Part shown: positions 51,393 to 59,858 of the stretch, one piece after another
Layout of the letters: each line of letters opens with the position of its first letter
Numbering within the stretch: position 1 is the stretch's first letter
NCBI RefSeq assembly: GCF_003574735.1
Contig: NZ_QORW01000001.1
Location: forward strand, 372,001 to 436,000
Direction: 5' to 3'
DNA from: Dongia deserti
GTDB lineage: Bacteria; Pseudomonadota; Alphaproteobacteria; Dongiales; Dongiaceae
Length of the DNA: 64,000 nucleotides
Notes under the pieces: generated by a model
What the model saw: only the letters and a program-made list of their open reading frames with translations
The model's database searches: none
Told to the model about the DNA's origin: nothing
Position numbers and translations under genes: made by a program

Positions 51393-52820
51393 TCACCCGA
51401 ACCAGCGCAAGACGCGCACAAGCCTGCGGATGGCCGGCGAAAACAGCTTGGCAGCATAGAACTGGCCCGCTGCGCGCTTGCTGAGCTCGGACAAAGTCGG
51501 ATAGGGCAACATCGGCCCTGCCAACGCCGAAAGCTTGAGATTCCGCGCCATCGCCAAGCACCAGGGCGCCAGCAGCTCGCCGGCCTGCGCGCCGACAATG
51601 GTGACGCCGAGGATGCGGCCGCTTTGGTCGGAGATGACCTTCAGGAATCCATCCTCATGCCGCTCCGTCCGCGCACGGTCATTTCCGACGGCGGGCTGGC
51701 GCGTGACGACGATGTCTGCGCGGTCGCGCCGCGCTGCTTCCTCGGTCAGGCCGATCTGCGCCAGCTCCGGATCGCTATAGGTCACCCAAGGCAAGGCGCG
51801 TGCATCGAACCTGACCGGCAGACGGAACAAGGTGCTGCGGATGACCAGGCCCGCCTGATGCCCAGCGACATGGGTAAAGGCCGGTCCGCCGGTGCAGTCG
51901 CCGATCGCATAGACACGGCGATTGGTGGTCCGCAGGCGCGCGTCGACCCGCACGCCCTTGGGCGTGGCGGCGATTCCGGCGTGTTCCAGGCCCATGTTCT
52001 CCACGCGTGGTTTACGCCCGACCGCGACCAGCAGATGCGCCCCCTCCAACCATTGCGTTTGGCCATCGGCACCGCGCAGGGCGATGCGGATGTGGTCGCC
52101 AACGCGCTGCACCGCGCTCGCTGTGCTGCCCTCGTGCAGGGCGACACCGTCGCGGACCAGGGACGCGCGCACCAGTTCGACCGCTTCGGCGTCGTCGCGC
52201 GGCAGAAGGCGCGCCATCTCCACCAGCTGCACCTTGGCGCCGAGGCGCGCGAAGCCTTGCGCGAGCTCCACGCCGATCGGTCCACCGCCAAGCACGATCA
52301 GGTCGCGAATCTCCGCGACACGTTCGAACACCGTCTCGTTGGTGAGATAGGGCACCTGATCCAGGCCCGGGACCGGCGGAATGAAAGCGGAGGATCCGGT
52401 CGCCAGCACAAAGCGTCGCGCCTGGATGCGCGCGTCGCCCGCTTCGAGAGTTCTATCATCGACAAACTTGGCCCAGCTTCTGAGAACCGTCACGCCCAGG
52501 CCTTCGAAGCGTTCCACTGAATCATGCGGCGCTATGGCGGCGATCACCTCCTCGATATGCGCCTGGACGCGCGAGAGATCAATGCGCGGCGGCGCGAACT
52601 CCACGCCAAAGCCGCCGGAATGACGGTGCTGCATCGCGGCCTTCGCGGCAGCCAGCAAAGCCTTCGAGGGGACGCAGCCGTAGTTCAGGCAATCGCCGCC
52701 CATCTTGCCGGCTTCGATGAGAACGGTCTCAGCACCAAGCTGCGCCGCGCCGGCGGCCACCGACAAGCCCGCCGAGCCCGCGCCGATCACGCAGATGTCC
52801 GGTTTCAGCAGCCGCATCAT
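51393..52820 (-). CDS. FAD-dependent pyridine nucleotide-disulfide oxidoreductase (mercuric reductase-like)
   Basis: This 475-aa class I flavoprotein disulfide reductase has the FAD-binding CVIGAGSAGLSVAAGAAQLG and the redox disulfide GGDCLNYGCVPSKALL. It also has the NAD(P) Rossmann motif IVLGGGPIGVELAQGFARLG and FAD contact YAIGDC. No N-terminal metal-binding domain or C-terminal vicinal cysteines are present, so true mercuric reductase activity is unlikely. It overlaps the TVP38-type gene by 4 bp; these two gene types are commonly paired. Confidence 0.88.
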   Translation of the reverse strand: MMRLLKPDICVIGAGSAGLSVAAGAAQLGAETVLIEAGKMGGDCLNYGCVPSKALLAAAKAAMQHRHSGGFGVEFAPPRIDLSRVQAHIEEVIAAIAPHDSVERFEGLGVTVLRSWAKFVDDRTLEAGDARIQARRFVLATGSSAFIPPVPGLDQVPYLTNETVFERVAEIRDLIVLGGGPIGVELAQGFARLGAKVQLVEMARLLPRDDAEAVELVRASLVRDGVALHEGSTASAVQRVGDHIRIALRGADGQTQWLEGAHLLVAVGRKPRVENMGLEHAGIAATPKGVRVDARLRTTNRRVYAIGDCTGGPAFTHVAGHQAGLVIRSTLFRLPVRFDARALPWVTYSDPELAQIGLTEEAARRDRADIVVTRQPAVGNDRARTERHEDGFLKVISDQSGRILGVTIVGAQAGELLAPWCLAMARNLKLSALAGPMLPYPTLSELSKRAAGQFYAAKLFSPAIRRLVRVLRWFG

Positions 52821-53605
52821 CGATCCCGCGCGGCACGACGACGGCGGAGATACTTCACGGCGATCGGCGCGGCAGCCAATATCGCCAGCCCGACCAGCCC
52901 GCCTTCAACCTCCGGCGTCATGAGGCTGTGCAGGCTGAGATCTGCGCTGGTCTTCAGCACGCTGCCCAATCCCGCGCCTACGGTTGCGAAGATCGCCGTC
53001 GCCGGAATGATGCCGACGAACGTGGTGATGATGAAAACCGGCAGCGGCACACCGAGAAAGGCCGGCACGAGATTGGCGATGAAGAACGGGATTACCGGGA
53101 ACAGCCGCATCATCAGCAGGTAGCTCCATTGATTGTCGGCAAAACCGCGTTCGACCTTCGCCAGCCACGGACCGGCATGGGTATGGAGATAGTCGCCGAG
53201 CGATGTCTTGGCCGCCAGGAACAGCAGCGTTGCGCCAGTGGTAGCCGCGATCACCGCCAGGATCGCGCCGACCATCGCGCCGAACAGGAACCCGGCCGCG
53301 ACCGTCAGCCAAATCGCGCCAGGCAGCGACAAGGCGACGAACGACACGTAGAGCAGCAGGTAGCAGATCAGAGCCTCGACGTAGTGCGCCGCCACGAACT
53401 CGGCGAGGAGCTGGTGATGCGCCCTCAAATGCTGGAAGCTCGCGAACCGATCGAGGTCGAAGGCGAAGACCAGGATCAGGCCGAGCGCGATGACGCCGAG
53501 CGGCAGCCAGCGGCGCCACGCTGCGCGGCGTGGTTGCTGGCTTCCGTCGTTGGGTATGAGTTCGTGCGGTCCGACCATGGCCCCTGCTGATTTGCTGGCT
53601 GGCAT
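52817..53605 (-). CDS. TVP38/TMEM64-family membrane protein
   Basis: This protein is 262 aa from ATG 53605, with a GC-rich purine stretch ahead; a TTG at 53629 and an ATG at 53578 are alternatives. It has six or so membrane segments and the family signature FLFGAMVGAILAVIAATTGA followed by TLLFLAAKTSLGD. It also has RLFPVIPFFIANLVPAFLG. These DedA-superfamily proteins are thought to move lipids or act in membrane homeostasis. It is upstream of, and coupled to, the flavin disulfide reductase. Confidence 0.88.
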   Translation of the reverse strand: MPASKSAGAMVGPHELIPNDGSQQPRRAAWRRWLPLGVIALGLILVFAFDLDRFASFQHLRAHHQLLAEFVAAHYVEALICYLLLYVSFVALSLPGAIWLTVAAGFLFGAMVGAILAVIAATTGATLLFLAAKTSLGDYLHTHAGPWLAKVERGFADNQWSYLLMMRLFPVIPFFIANLVPAFLGVPLPVFIITTFVGIIPATAIFATVGAGLGSVLKTSADLSLHSLMTPEVEGGLVGLAILAAAPIAVKYLRRRRAARDR

Positions 53606-53637
53606 GGTCCCCCGCAGCCGAGCCTTCAACCAGCATG

Positions 53638-54453
53638 TTAGCCGTCACGCGCCCGCTCGCCACTCACTAAGTGTTGAGTGAATTCATGCCCCAAAGGCAT
53701 GAGAGACGCCGGGTCAGGCCGCCCTGCCCTCGCGGCCTCCTGCACCAAGGCGGCCCAGCGCTGGGTCACGACGCGGCAGAAGTTGGCAGCCCGGCCGCCA
53801 TAGCGTGCGATCTCGTCACGGGCGCGGTCGAGCACCTCTCGTCCGGTCTGCTCTTCGAAGCGTTTGACGATGGTATGGCCCCACTGGTCGAACCATTGTT
53901 TGGCGAGATCCACCGACACTTCGAAATGGCACTGGAAGCCGTAGGTCGTGCGACCGAAACGGAAGGCCTGGTTGCGGCACGCGGCGCCCGTCATCAGGTG
54001 CGCGGCGCCCTCCGGCATGTCGAAGGTATCCTCATGCCACTGCAAAATGCGCTGGCGCGGTGCCAGGCCGGTGAGCAGCGGATCCTCCTTGCCGTCCTCG
54101 GTGATCTCGATCGGCGGATAGCCGACCTCGAATTCTTCGTTGCGCCGCACCTTCTCCCCGAAGGCGCGGGCGAGCAGCTGGCTACCAAGGCACAAGCCCA
54201 GCAGCGGCTTCGCCTGCTCATGGAACGCGTGCAGCAGATCCAGCATGGGCGGAAACGCCGGGTAGTTCGCATCGTCCCCGGCGTGCTGCGGTCCCCCGAG
54301 AATGATAGCGGCATCGTAGCCCTGCGGAGTCTTCGGCAGTGCATCGCCATGATGCGGCAGGATGGTGGCAAGCTTGGCGCCAGCCGCGACCAGGTAGTCG
54401 CCGACCAAGGAGACCGGCGTCTGCGGATTATTTTGAATGACTAGGACGTTCAT
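53638..54453 (-). CDS. Class I glutamine amidotransferase-like protein
   Basis: This 271-aa protein has a GATase1 domain with nucleophile cysteine in LLGLCLGSQLLARAFG, the oxyanion segment IILGGPQHAGDDAN and the catalytic histidine in YGFQCHFEV with Glu two residues on. The C-terminal about 80 residues are extra helices. Stand-alone proteins of this kind often act on gamma-glutamyl compounds or serve unknown acceptors. No synthase partner is encoded nearby. Confidence 0.85.
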   Translation of the reverse strand: MNVLVIQNNPQTPVSLVGDYLVAAGAKLATILPHHGDALPKTPQGYDAAIILGGPQHAGDDANYPAFPPMLDLLHAFHEQAKPLLGLCLGSQLLARAFGEKVRRNEEFEVGYPPIEITEDGKEDPLLTGLAPRQRILQWHEDTFDMPEGAAHLMTGAACRNQAFRFGRTTYGFQCHFEVSVDLAKQWFDQWGHTIVKRFEEQTGREVLDRARDEIARYGGRAANFCRVVTQRWAALVQEAARAGRPDPASLMPLGHEFTQHLVSGERARDG

Positions 54454-54515
54454 GGCCTCTCACCCTCCAAGAAGCCGCATGATGTCGCAGCAGCCCGCGC
54501 CATGCAACGACCCCA

Positions 54516-55391
54516 TCAGTGCTCCAGATGGGGCCGCCTGATGTAGCGGCGCAGCAACCCGCCATTGCTGCCGACTGCGAGGGATAGGAGGTAGAGCAAG
54601 CCGGCGGACAGGATCACCGCCGGGCCGGAGGGCAGATTGGCATAGTAGGAAAAGATGAGCCCGGCAACCGATGAGAGCACGGCCACCAGGACGGCAACGC
54701 CGATCATGCGGCCAATCGAGATGGTCCAGAGGCGCGCAGAGGTGGCCGGTAGCATCATCAGCCCGATCGCCATCAACGTGCCCAGCGCCTGCATCGCCGC
54801 CACCATGTTGAGCACCACCAGAGCCAGAAAGGTGGCGTGGGCAAGGCCGCCCCGGCCACCGACCGCGCGCAGGAAGCCGGGATCAAAGCACTCGAGAATC
54901 AGCGTGCGATAGATGAGTGCCAGCACCAGAACAGTGATGGTCGATGCGCCGGCGATCAGCACCAGCGCGCTGTTCGATACGGCCAGCAGTGTCCCGAACA
55001 GAATATGCAGCAAGTCGACCGAGCTGCCTTTCACGGAAACCAGCAACACGCCCAGCGCCAGCGAAATCAGGAAAAAGCCGGCGAGCGCCGCGTCTTCCTT
55101 CAGGGGCGTGATGCGGCTCATGACGCCGGCCGCCAGCGCCACGATCAAGGCGACGATCAGGCCGCCCAGGCTCATCGCCCAGAGCGACAAGCCCGCCACC
55201 AGGAACCCGATCGCGGCCCCGGGCAGGATCGCGTGGGACATCGCATCGCCCATCAGGGCCATGCGACGCAGCACCAGGAACACGCCGATCGGCCCGGCGC
55301 TGATCGACAAGGCAAGGCACGCCACCAGCGCCCGGCGCATGAAGCCGAACTCGATAAAAGGCTGAAACAGGAAATCGAAGAGCAGCTGCAT
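54516..55391 (-). CDS. znuB: Zinc/manganese-type ABC transporter permease
   Basis: This 291-aa ABC-3 family permease starts at ATG 55391 (MQLLFDFLFQPFIEFGFMRR). Eight or so transmembrane helices are expected. Diagnostic segments are LVLRRMALMGDAMSHAILPG and MQALGTLMAIGLMMLPATSA. The frame is open to 55619 but that part is repeat sequence. A 400-bp repeat-rich gap separates it from the ATPase gene upstream, which is unusual for this operon. Confidence 0.9.
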   Translation of the reverse strand: MQLLFDFLFQPFIEFGFMRRALVACLALSISAGPIGVFLVLRRMALMGDAMSHAILPGAAIGFLVAGLSLWAMSLGGLIVALIVALAAGVMSRITPLKEDAALAGFFLISLALGVLLVSVKGSSVDLLHILFGTLLAVSNSALVLIAGASTITVLVLALIYRTLILECFDPGFLRAVGGRGGLAHATFLALVVLNMVAAMQALGTLMAIGLMMLPATSARLWTISIGRMIGVAVLVAVLSSVAGLIFSYYANLPSGPAVILSAGLLYLLSLAVGSNGGLLRRYIRRPHLEH

Positions 55392-55792
55392 CACTCTGCA
55401 GGCCAATCGCAGTAACGGAAGGAGCCATGAAACGAACCCCTGCTTCCCTTGCGGTGCCGGGGGCTCGCACTTGGAATGCAAGAGTGCGCGACGTCGCGCG
55501 ACGAGCCCCTTCCCCCCTTGTAGGGGAAGGTTGGGATGGGGGGTGATGCCGCGCTGCGGCCCAGACGAATTGCGCTCTTGCGAGCGCGCACGGCACTCGC
55601 CGCGCCGCCTTCCATCCACCCCCGGGCTCTTGCGAGCCGGGGGTCGCTAACGCGCACTAAGGCTCCGCATCCTTCCCCAACAAGGGGGGAAGGGGAGTTC
55701 TGTTTGCACCAATCGCGCATATGCCATGCCCTTCTCCGGCAAGGGGAGAGCGATGCATTTTGCGATTGCTCGTTCGTACAGTTGCCCATCAT
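55392..55792. repeat. Repeat-rich spacer between zinc ATPase and permease genes
   Basis: The spacer contains several C- and G-rich arms: CCCCTTCCCCCCTTGTAGGG near 55505-55524, GGTTGGGATGGGGGGTGATG near 55528, CCCCCGGGCTC (55620-55630) opposite GAGCCGGGGG, and TTCCCCAACAAGGGGGGAAG near 55673-55692. It resembles the element at 6115-6316 in composition and motif. No gene is present. It could terminate or process the znuC-znuB transcript. Confidence 0.55.
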
Positions 55793-56620
55793 TTAGCGTG
55801 CGCAGATTGCTGCAGCGGGATCGGTCCAGCTGGCGGCGAGATGGCGGGCGCGTTCCAGGTTCTCATCGCTCAGGGTCTGGCGTGCGGGGCCCCAGGCCAC
55901 CAGTTCGCGCGCCATCAGCAGGGCATCGGGAAAATCGCGCCTCACCTGCTCCAGGTCGTGCAAGGCCGCGACGACCGTGCGCCCCTCAGTTTGCCAGTCG
56001 CGCACGACATTCATGAGGTCCGCCGCGGTCTTCTGATCGATGGCGTTGAACGGCTCGTCGAGCAGGATGAGTGCCGCTTCCTGCACCATCAGCCGCGCGA
56101 ACAGTACGCGCTGGAACTGGCCGACGGAAAGCTTGCCGATCGGTTGGTGCTCGAGACCCGCGAGCCCGACCGACGCGATCGCTGCGACGCTGACCGCGCG
56201 ATCTTCTCCGCTCAACCGGCGCAGCGCGCCGACCTTGCGCCAATGACCGAAATCCACCACGTCGACCACGCGCAGTGGGAAGCTGCGATCGACATCCACG
56301 ACTTGCGGCAGATAGGCGACAGCGCCCCGGTCGATGCCAAATCGAATCGCGCCGGCCGTGACTGGCAGCAAGCCGGCGATCGCCTTCAGCAGCGTGCTCT
56401 TGCCGGCACCATTGGGACCGACCAGAGCCGTCAGGCTGCCTCCCTCGAACGCGCCGCTGATGTGATGCACGACCGGGTGGCGATCATAGGCGATGGTGAC
56501 ATCGTCAAGGCGGAGCACGTCCACCGGTTGTGCCTGCGATGCGGGCCACGGGCGGCTTTCGTGCGGGGCGGCCCGGGACAGGGCCGCTTCTATTGGATTG
56601 CCCACCAAACCGCGACCCAT
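55793..56620 (-). CDS. znuC: Zinc/manganese-type ABC transporter ATP-binding protein
   Basis: The protein is about 275 aa from ATG 56620; the start is not certain because the first 35 residues are not conserved. Walker A is LVGPNGAGKSTLLKAIAGLL, the signature is LSVGQFQRVLFARLM, Walker B is ALILLDEPFNAID and the switch His is in VVAALHDLEQ. This is the ABC-3 metal-uptake type. The gene overlaps the end of the 38-aa microprotein gene by 31 bp. The third component, ZnuA, is not encoded within the window. Confidence 0.85.
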   Translation of the reverse strand: MGRGLVGNPIEAALSRAAPHESRPWPASQAQPVDVLRLDDVTIAYDRHPVVHHISGAFEGGSLTALVGPNGAGKSTLLKAIAGLLPVTAGAIRFGIDRGAVAYLPQVVDVDRSFPLRVVDVVDFGHWRKVGALRRLSGEDRAVSVAAIASVGLAGLEHQPIGKLSVGQFQRVLFARLMVQEAALILLDEPFNAIDQKTAADLMNVVRDWQTEGRTVVAALHDLEQVRRDFPDALLMARELVAWGPARQTLSDENLERARHLAASWTDPAAAICAR

Positions 56621-56706
56621 AGCAACAGCACTCCCAGGCCCGCGATCGCCAGTCTGCGTGCGGCGCTCCAATTGAGCGTTGTCTCGGCGGGGTGAAGATG
56701 ATGCAT
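56590..56706 (-). CDS. 38-aa single-pass membrane microprotein of the zinc operon
   Basis: ATG 56706 opens a 38-codon frame ending at TAG 56590: a His-containing N-terminus (MHHLHPAETTLNWS), a basic AARR, and one hydrophobic helix, LAIAGLGVLLLWVAVWWAI. It is the first frame downstream of the Zur-box-like palindrome and overlaps the ATPase gene, so it would be translated as the operon leader. I do not recognise a family, and the ribosome site is weak (AGG). The three histidines at the N-terminus could touch zinc; this is inference. Confidence 0.5.
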   Translation of the reverse strand: MHHLHPAETTLNWSAARRLAIAGLGVLLLWVAVWWAIQ

Positions 56707-56732
56707 GGCCTGACCGTGATTGGTTCAGCGGC

Positions 56733-56745
56733 GTTATAACATAAC
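56733..56745. promoter_or_regulatory. Zur-box-like palindrome
   Basis: GTTATAACATAAC is a perfect palindrome of GTTAT and ATAAC arms around AAC, inside an AT-rich island of otherwise GC-rich sequence. It agrees with the GTTATAnnATAAC-like core of proteobacterial Zur operators. It is 27 bp upstream of the microprotein start and within about 110 bp of znuC. This argues that the operon is repressed by Zur in zinc-replete cells. Confidence 0.6.
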
Positions 56746-56779
56746 AACAACGCGCCGAGAACCCACAGATAAGAGGCTT

Positions 56780-57866
56780 GTTCCAAGGACTTAGGCGAAG
56801 CGGCCAAACTGTCCGGAGGCCATCCGGGGGAACCGAGCCGCCGGGAAGCCGGAGGATGGCCGTGGTGCCCTGCTCGACTGCGCGTTTCCACGTGGAGCGT
56901 GCCGCCGTGACGCTCCATCAGCTTCCGGGTGAGCGGCAGGCCAAGGCCGGCGCCATTGCGGCTGAGCCCATTCTCGACTTGGTGGAAAGGCTGGAACACC
57001 TGTTCGAGCTGGTCTGGCGGGTTGCCGCAGCCGGCATGCGCGTCCGGACCTCGATGCTTCCCCATCCGTCACTTCGGCGGCGAGGGTGACCTCACAGCCG
57101 GGCGCGAATTTGATGGCGTTGGCGAGCAGGTTGACCACGCGCTGGCGCAGCGCCATTCGTCGCCCTTCATAGCGACCGCGCGCCGGCGGCAAGTGCAGGA
57201 TCACGCCGCCTCCGCCTGCACGCGCACCAGCCGCAATCCGTCATGCAGGAACTGGCGCAGATCGAAGATCGTCTCGCTGAGCGGCAGGTGATCCGCTTCG
57301 AGCTTCGAGTAGTCGAGGATGTCGTTGATGAGTGCCAAGAGATGCGCGCCGGAGTTCCGGATGTCGGTGATGTAGCCCCGGCGTTGCTTCGCTCCCATCT
57401 GCTCGACGTCGCGCATGCGGGGGCTCCGCGAACCTGATGACGGCGTTGAGCGGCGTGCGCCGCTCGTGGCTCATGATGGCGAGCAAGCGACTTTTGCCTC
57501 GCTCGCGATCTCCGCCTTGCGATGCGCTCCCTCGAACTCCACGGCGCGACGATGGGTGAGGTCGACCGCCTTCTCCAGCAAGGCCGTCATGGTGCCGACG
57601 CCGAGATAGCGACCCTGCTCCGCGATCGCGAGGCCGGTCGACATCGCTGGGGATACCGGAAGGCGATCAGCTCCTTCACGCCTTCGATCGGCGTCGAGCG
57701 ACCTTGCCCTCGCCCTCCACCACCGCGAAGCTCGGATCGCCGGATGGGACGCACGGAGATCGTCGATCGTCGGCGCAGGTCCGCCAAGGTCGCGCGCCAG
57801 TATCTGATTGCGCGACGCGCCAAGCGCACAGGGCTGACGGCCTGAGCGGGTGAGAACGCGAAACAT
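56780..57866 (-). pseudogene. Frameshifted sensor histidine kinase
   Basis: Kinase pieces are spread over different frames on the minus strand. A CBS-like input with EQGRYLGVGTMTALLEKAVD lies near 57530-57640, followed by LAIMSHERRTPLN near 57450-57486. GYITDIRNSGAHLLALINDI is near 57330-57370, VVNLLANAIKFAPGCEVTLA near 57090-57150, and EQVFQPFHQVENGLSRNGAG near 56950-57000. The pieces are in the correct order, but at least three frame changes separate them, and the H-box has lost its LR (ERRTP). A working kinase is very unlikely unless sequencing errors are involved. Confidence 0.8.
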
Positions 57867-58033
57867 ACGGAACCGGCCTTTCTCGCGGCTTTTAGGACAA
57901 ATCGAACGTGCCGCGACGGTAATCTCTGCGGCCGCGCGCCGGCACCAGAAAAGCTTCGGCCTGCGCCGACAGGGGAGTCGACGCAGGCCTTTCGAGGAGA
58001 GAGGTCAATTTGCAGCGATGCTGCGGCCGCCTC

Positions 58034-58741
58034 TCAACGGCCGTAGCGATAAAGATCGGTTCCGTTCTCTTCCAGCCAAACGCGCGCGCTCTGCACGCTG
58101 CGGCAGATCTCACTGCACAGCCTCCAGAAACGCGGGCCGTGATTCATTTCCCTGAGATGCGCGACCTCGTGCGCGACCACGTAGTCCAGCACGTGGCGCG
58201 GCGCGAGGACCAGGCGCCAGGAAAAAGACAAGACGCCATCCGTCGTGCAGCTGCCCCACCGGCTCTTGGTGTCGCGCAGGATGACACGCTTCACCTGCTT
58301 GCCGAGCTGCTCGGCCTTGGCACGCGCGCGCGCTTCGATCTCGCGCCGCGCTTCGAGCTTCAGCCAGTCGGAAACCCGGCGTGCAACATGGTCCTCGTGG
58401 CCGGCGACGTGGATCTCCTGCTCTTCGCACCACACGACCCCGCGAGCATTGGCGCGATGACGGATGCGATGGGGAATGCCGAGGAATGGAATCACGCTGC
58501 CATGCGCAAACGCGACGGTCTCCGGCAATTGATCCAATCTTTCTTCGATCCAGTCGCGATTCTGCAACGCGAATCGCTTACCCTCATGACGCGTCGTGCG
58601 TTTTGGTAGCACCACCACGATGCGCGAAGCGCCGTAGTCGAGTCTGAGGATGATGCGCCGTGCGCGCCGGTTCTCCTGGAACACCAGAGGCACCGAACGA
58701 CGCTCGAAATCCATGAGGTGAAGATCGGCCGCTTCCGCCAT
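58034..58741 (-). CDS. YgjP-like zinc metallopeptidase (DUF45/M48-like)
   Basis: This protein is 235 aa from ATG 58741; the frame is open to 58831. It has the zinc motif YVVAHEVAHLREMNHGPRFW (HExxH plus a downstream His) and the family blocks RDTKSRWGSCTTDGVLSFSW and LAPRHVLDYV. YgjP-like proteins are cytoplasmic metalloproteins whose substrate is debated. The gene is preceded by a kinase pseudogene and followed by a short intergenic region. Confidence 0.9.
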   Translation of the reverse strand: MAEAADLHLMDFERRSVPLVFQENRRARRIILRLDYGASRIVVVLPKRTTRHEGKRFALQNRDWIEERLDQLPETVAFAHGSVIPFLGIPHRIRHRANARGVVWCEEQEIHVAGHEDHVARRVSDWLKLEARREIEARARAKAEQLGKQVKRVILRDTKSRWGSCTTDGVLSFSWRLVLAPRHVLDYVVAHEVAHLREMNHGPRFWRLCSEICRSVQSARVWLEENGTDLYRYGR

Positions 58742-58885
58742 GCGACGCCGCGTCGCCGAACCTTTGGGGCGCGGCGCTTTTCTTATTTTTCCCCGGTTTT
58801 CCAAGGCTTTCGGCATGACCACCCAAGGCAAACGACGCGCTCTCGGAGGTCAGAATAGAGCCCCGGCTTCGCCGGTTTCAACCAC

Positions 58886-59761
58886 TTACGCCTTTTTTCT
58901 GGCGCGAGCCTCGGAGTTGTCCGAACGCGACTTTTCCGCCGCGATAAGAGCCTGTTTTCGCTTAATTCCCCAAGCGTAGCCGCCGAGATTTCCGTTATTA
59001 CGCAAAACGCGGTGGCACGGGATGGCGATCGCAACCGGGTTGTTGGCACAGGCATTGCCTACGGCGCGGACAGCTGCCGGATGGCCGATGGCGGCGGCCA
59101 CCTGGGCATAGCTCCGGGTCTCGCCGACCGGGATCCGCCGCAATTCTTCCCATACCCGACGCTGGAAAGCGGTGGCCCGAATGTCCAGCGGCAGGTCCTC
59201 GTGCGGCGCCTGGCCCTCCAGCCGGCGCAGGATCTCCTCGAGATAGGGCTCCAGCGCCTCGTCGTCGCGATCGATCTCCGCCTCGGCGAATTCCGACTTG
59301 AGCAGCTGGATCATCGCCGCATCGCTTGCACCCAGCTGCACGCGGCAGATGCCGCGCAATGTCGCCGCCACCAGCACGAGGCCGAGCGCGCAGGGCGCAA
59401 TGCCATAGCGAATCTGCTGTCCCTTCCCACCCTTCGCGTAGCTGGCAGGGGTCATGCCGAGCGCCGAAGCCGCGCGCTCATAGACGCGGCTGGATGAACC
59501 ATAGCCCGCCTCGAAGGTGGCGCCGGCGACACCGACGCCGCTCTTCAGCCCCTTGCGCAAGCGCTTCATGCGCAGCGCGTCGTCGTACTGGCGCGGGCTG
59601 ACACCCAGCACGCGCTTGAACTGGCGCTGCAAGTGCCAGGGGCTGACGCCCGTATGGTCGCTGAGTTCCTTCAGGCTGACCGGACCGTCTGCTTCCGCAT
59701 CGGCGCGCTGCTCGATATAGGCGGCGGCATCGCGGACGGCACCCACCATGGCTTCGGACAT
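58886..59761 (-). CDS. Ada-like protein lacking the phosphotriester domain
   Basis: This protein is 291 aa from ATG 59761, which has GAGAGAG just upstream. Residues about 20-115 are an AraC-type HTH (LKELSDHTGVSPWHLQRQFK, GVSPRQYDDALRMKRLRKGL). Residues about 125-290 are an O6-methylguanine-DNA methyltransferase with the acceptor cysteine in AIPCHRVLRNNGNLGGYAWG. The N-terminal AdaA zinc domain that senses phosphotriester damage in E. coli Ada is missing, so control of the HTH must differ. It should repair alkylated guanine directly. Confidence 0.88.
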   Translation of the reverse strand: MSEAMVGAVRDAAAYIEQRADAEADGPVSLKELSDHTGVSPWHLQRQFKRVLGVSPRQYDDALRMKRLRKGLKSGVGVAGATFEAGYGSSSRVYERAASALGMTPASYAKGGKGQQIRYGIAPCALGLVLVAATLRGICRVQLGASDAAMIQLLKSEFAEAEIDRDDEALEPYLEEILRRLEGQAPHEDLPLDIRATAFQRRVWEELRRIPVGETRSYAQVAAAIGHPAAVRAVGNACANNPVAIAIPCHRVLRNNGNLGGYAWGIKRKQALIAAEKSRSDNSEARARKKA

Positions 59762-59858
59762 GTCGCTCTCTCGTCTTTTGCGAATGGACATGGCCGATAC
59801 CTAGGGTTTCAAAGGCCTTTCAGCTATCCGAGGCTTGCGCACAAAAAGCCGTGCCTTT

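Noticed and set aside
51393-52820. True mercuric reductase (merA)
   Set aside because: The N-terminal HMA domain and the C-terminal vicinal cysteine pair are missing and there are no other mer genes.
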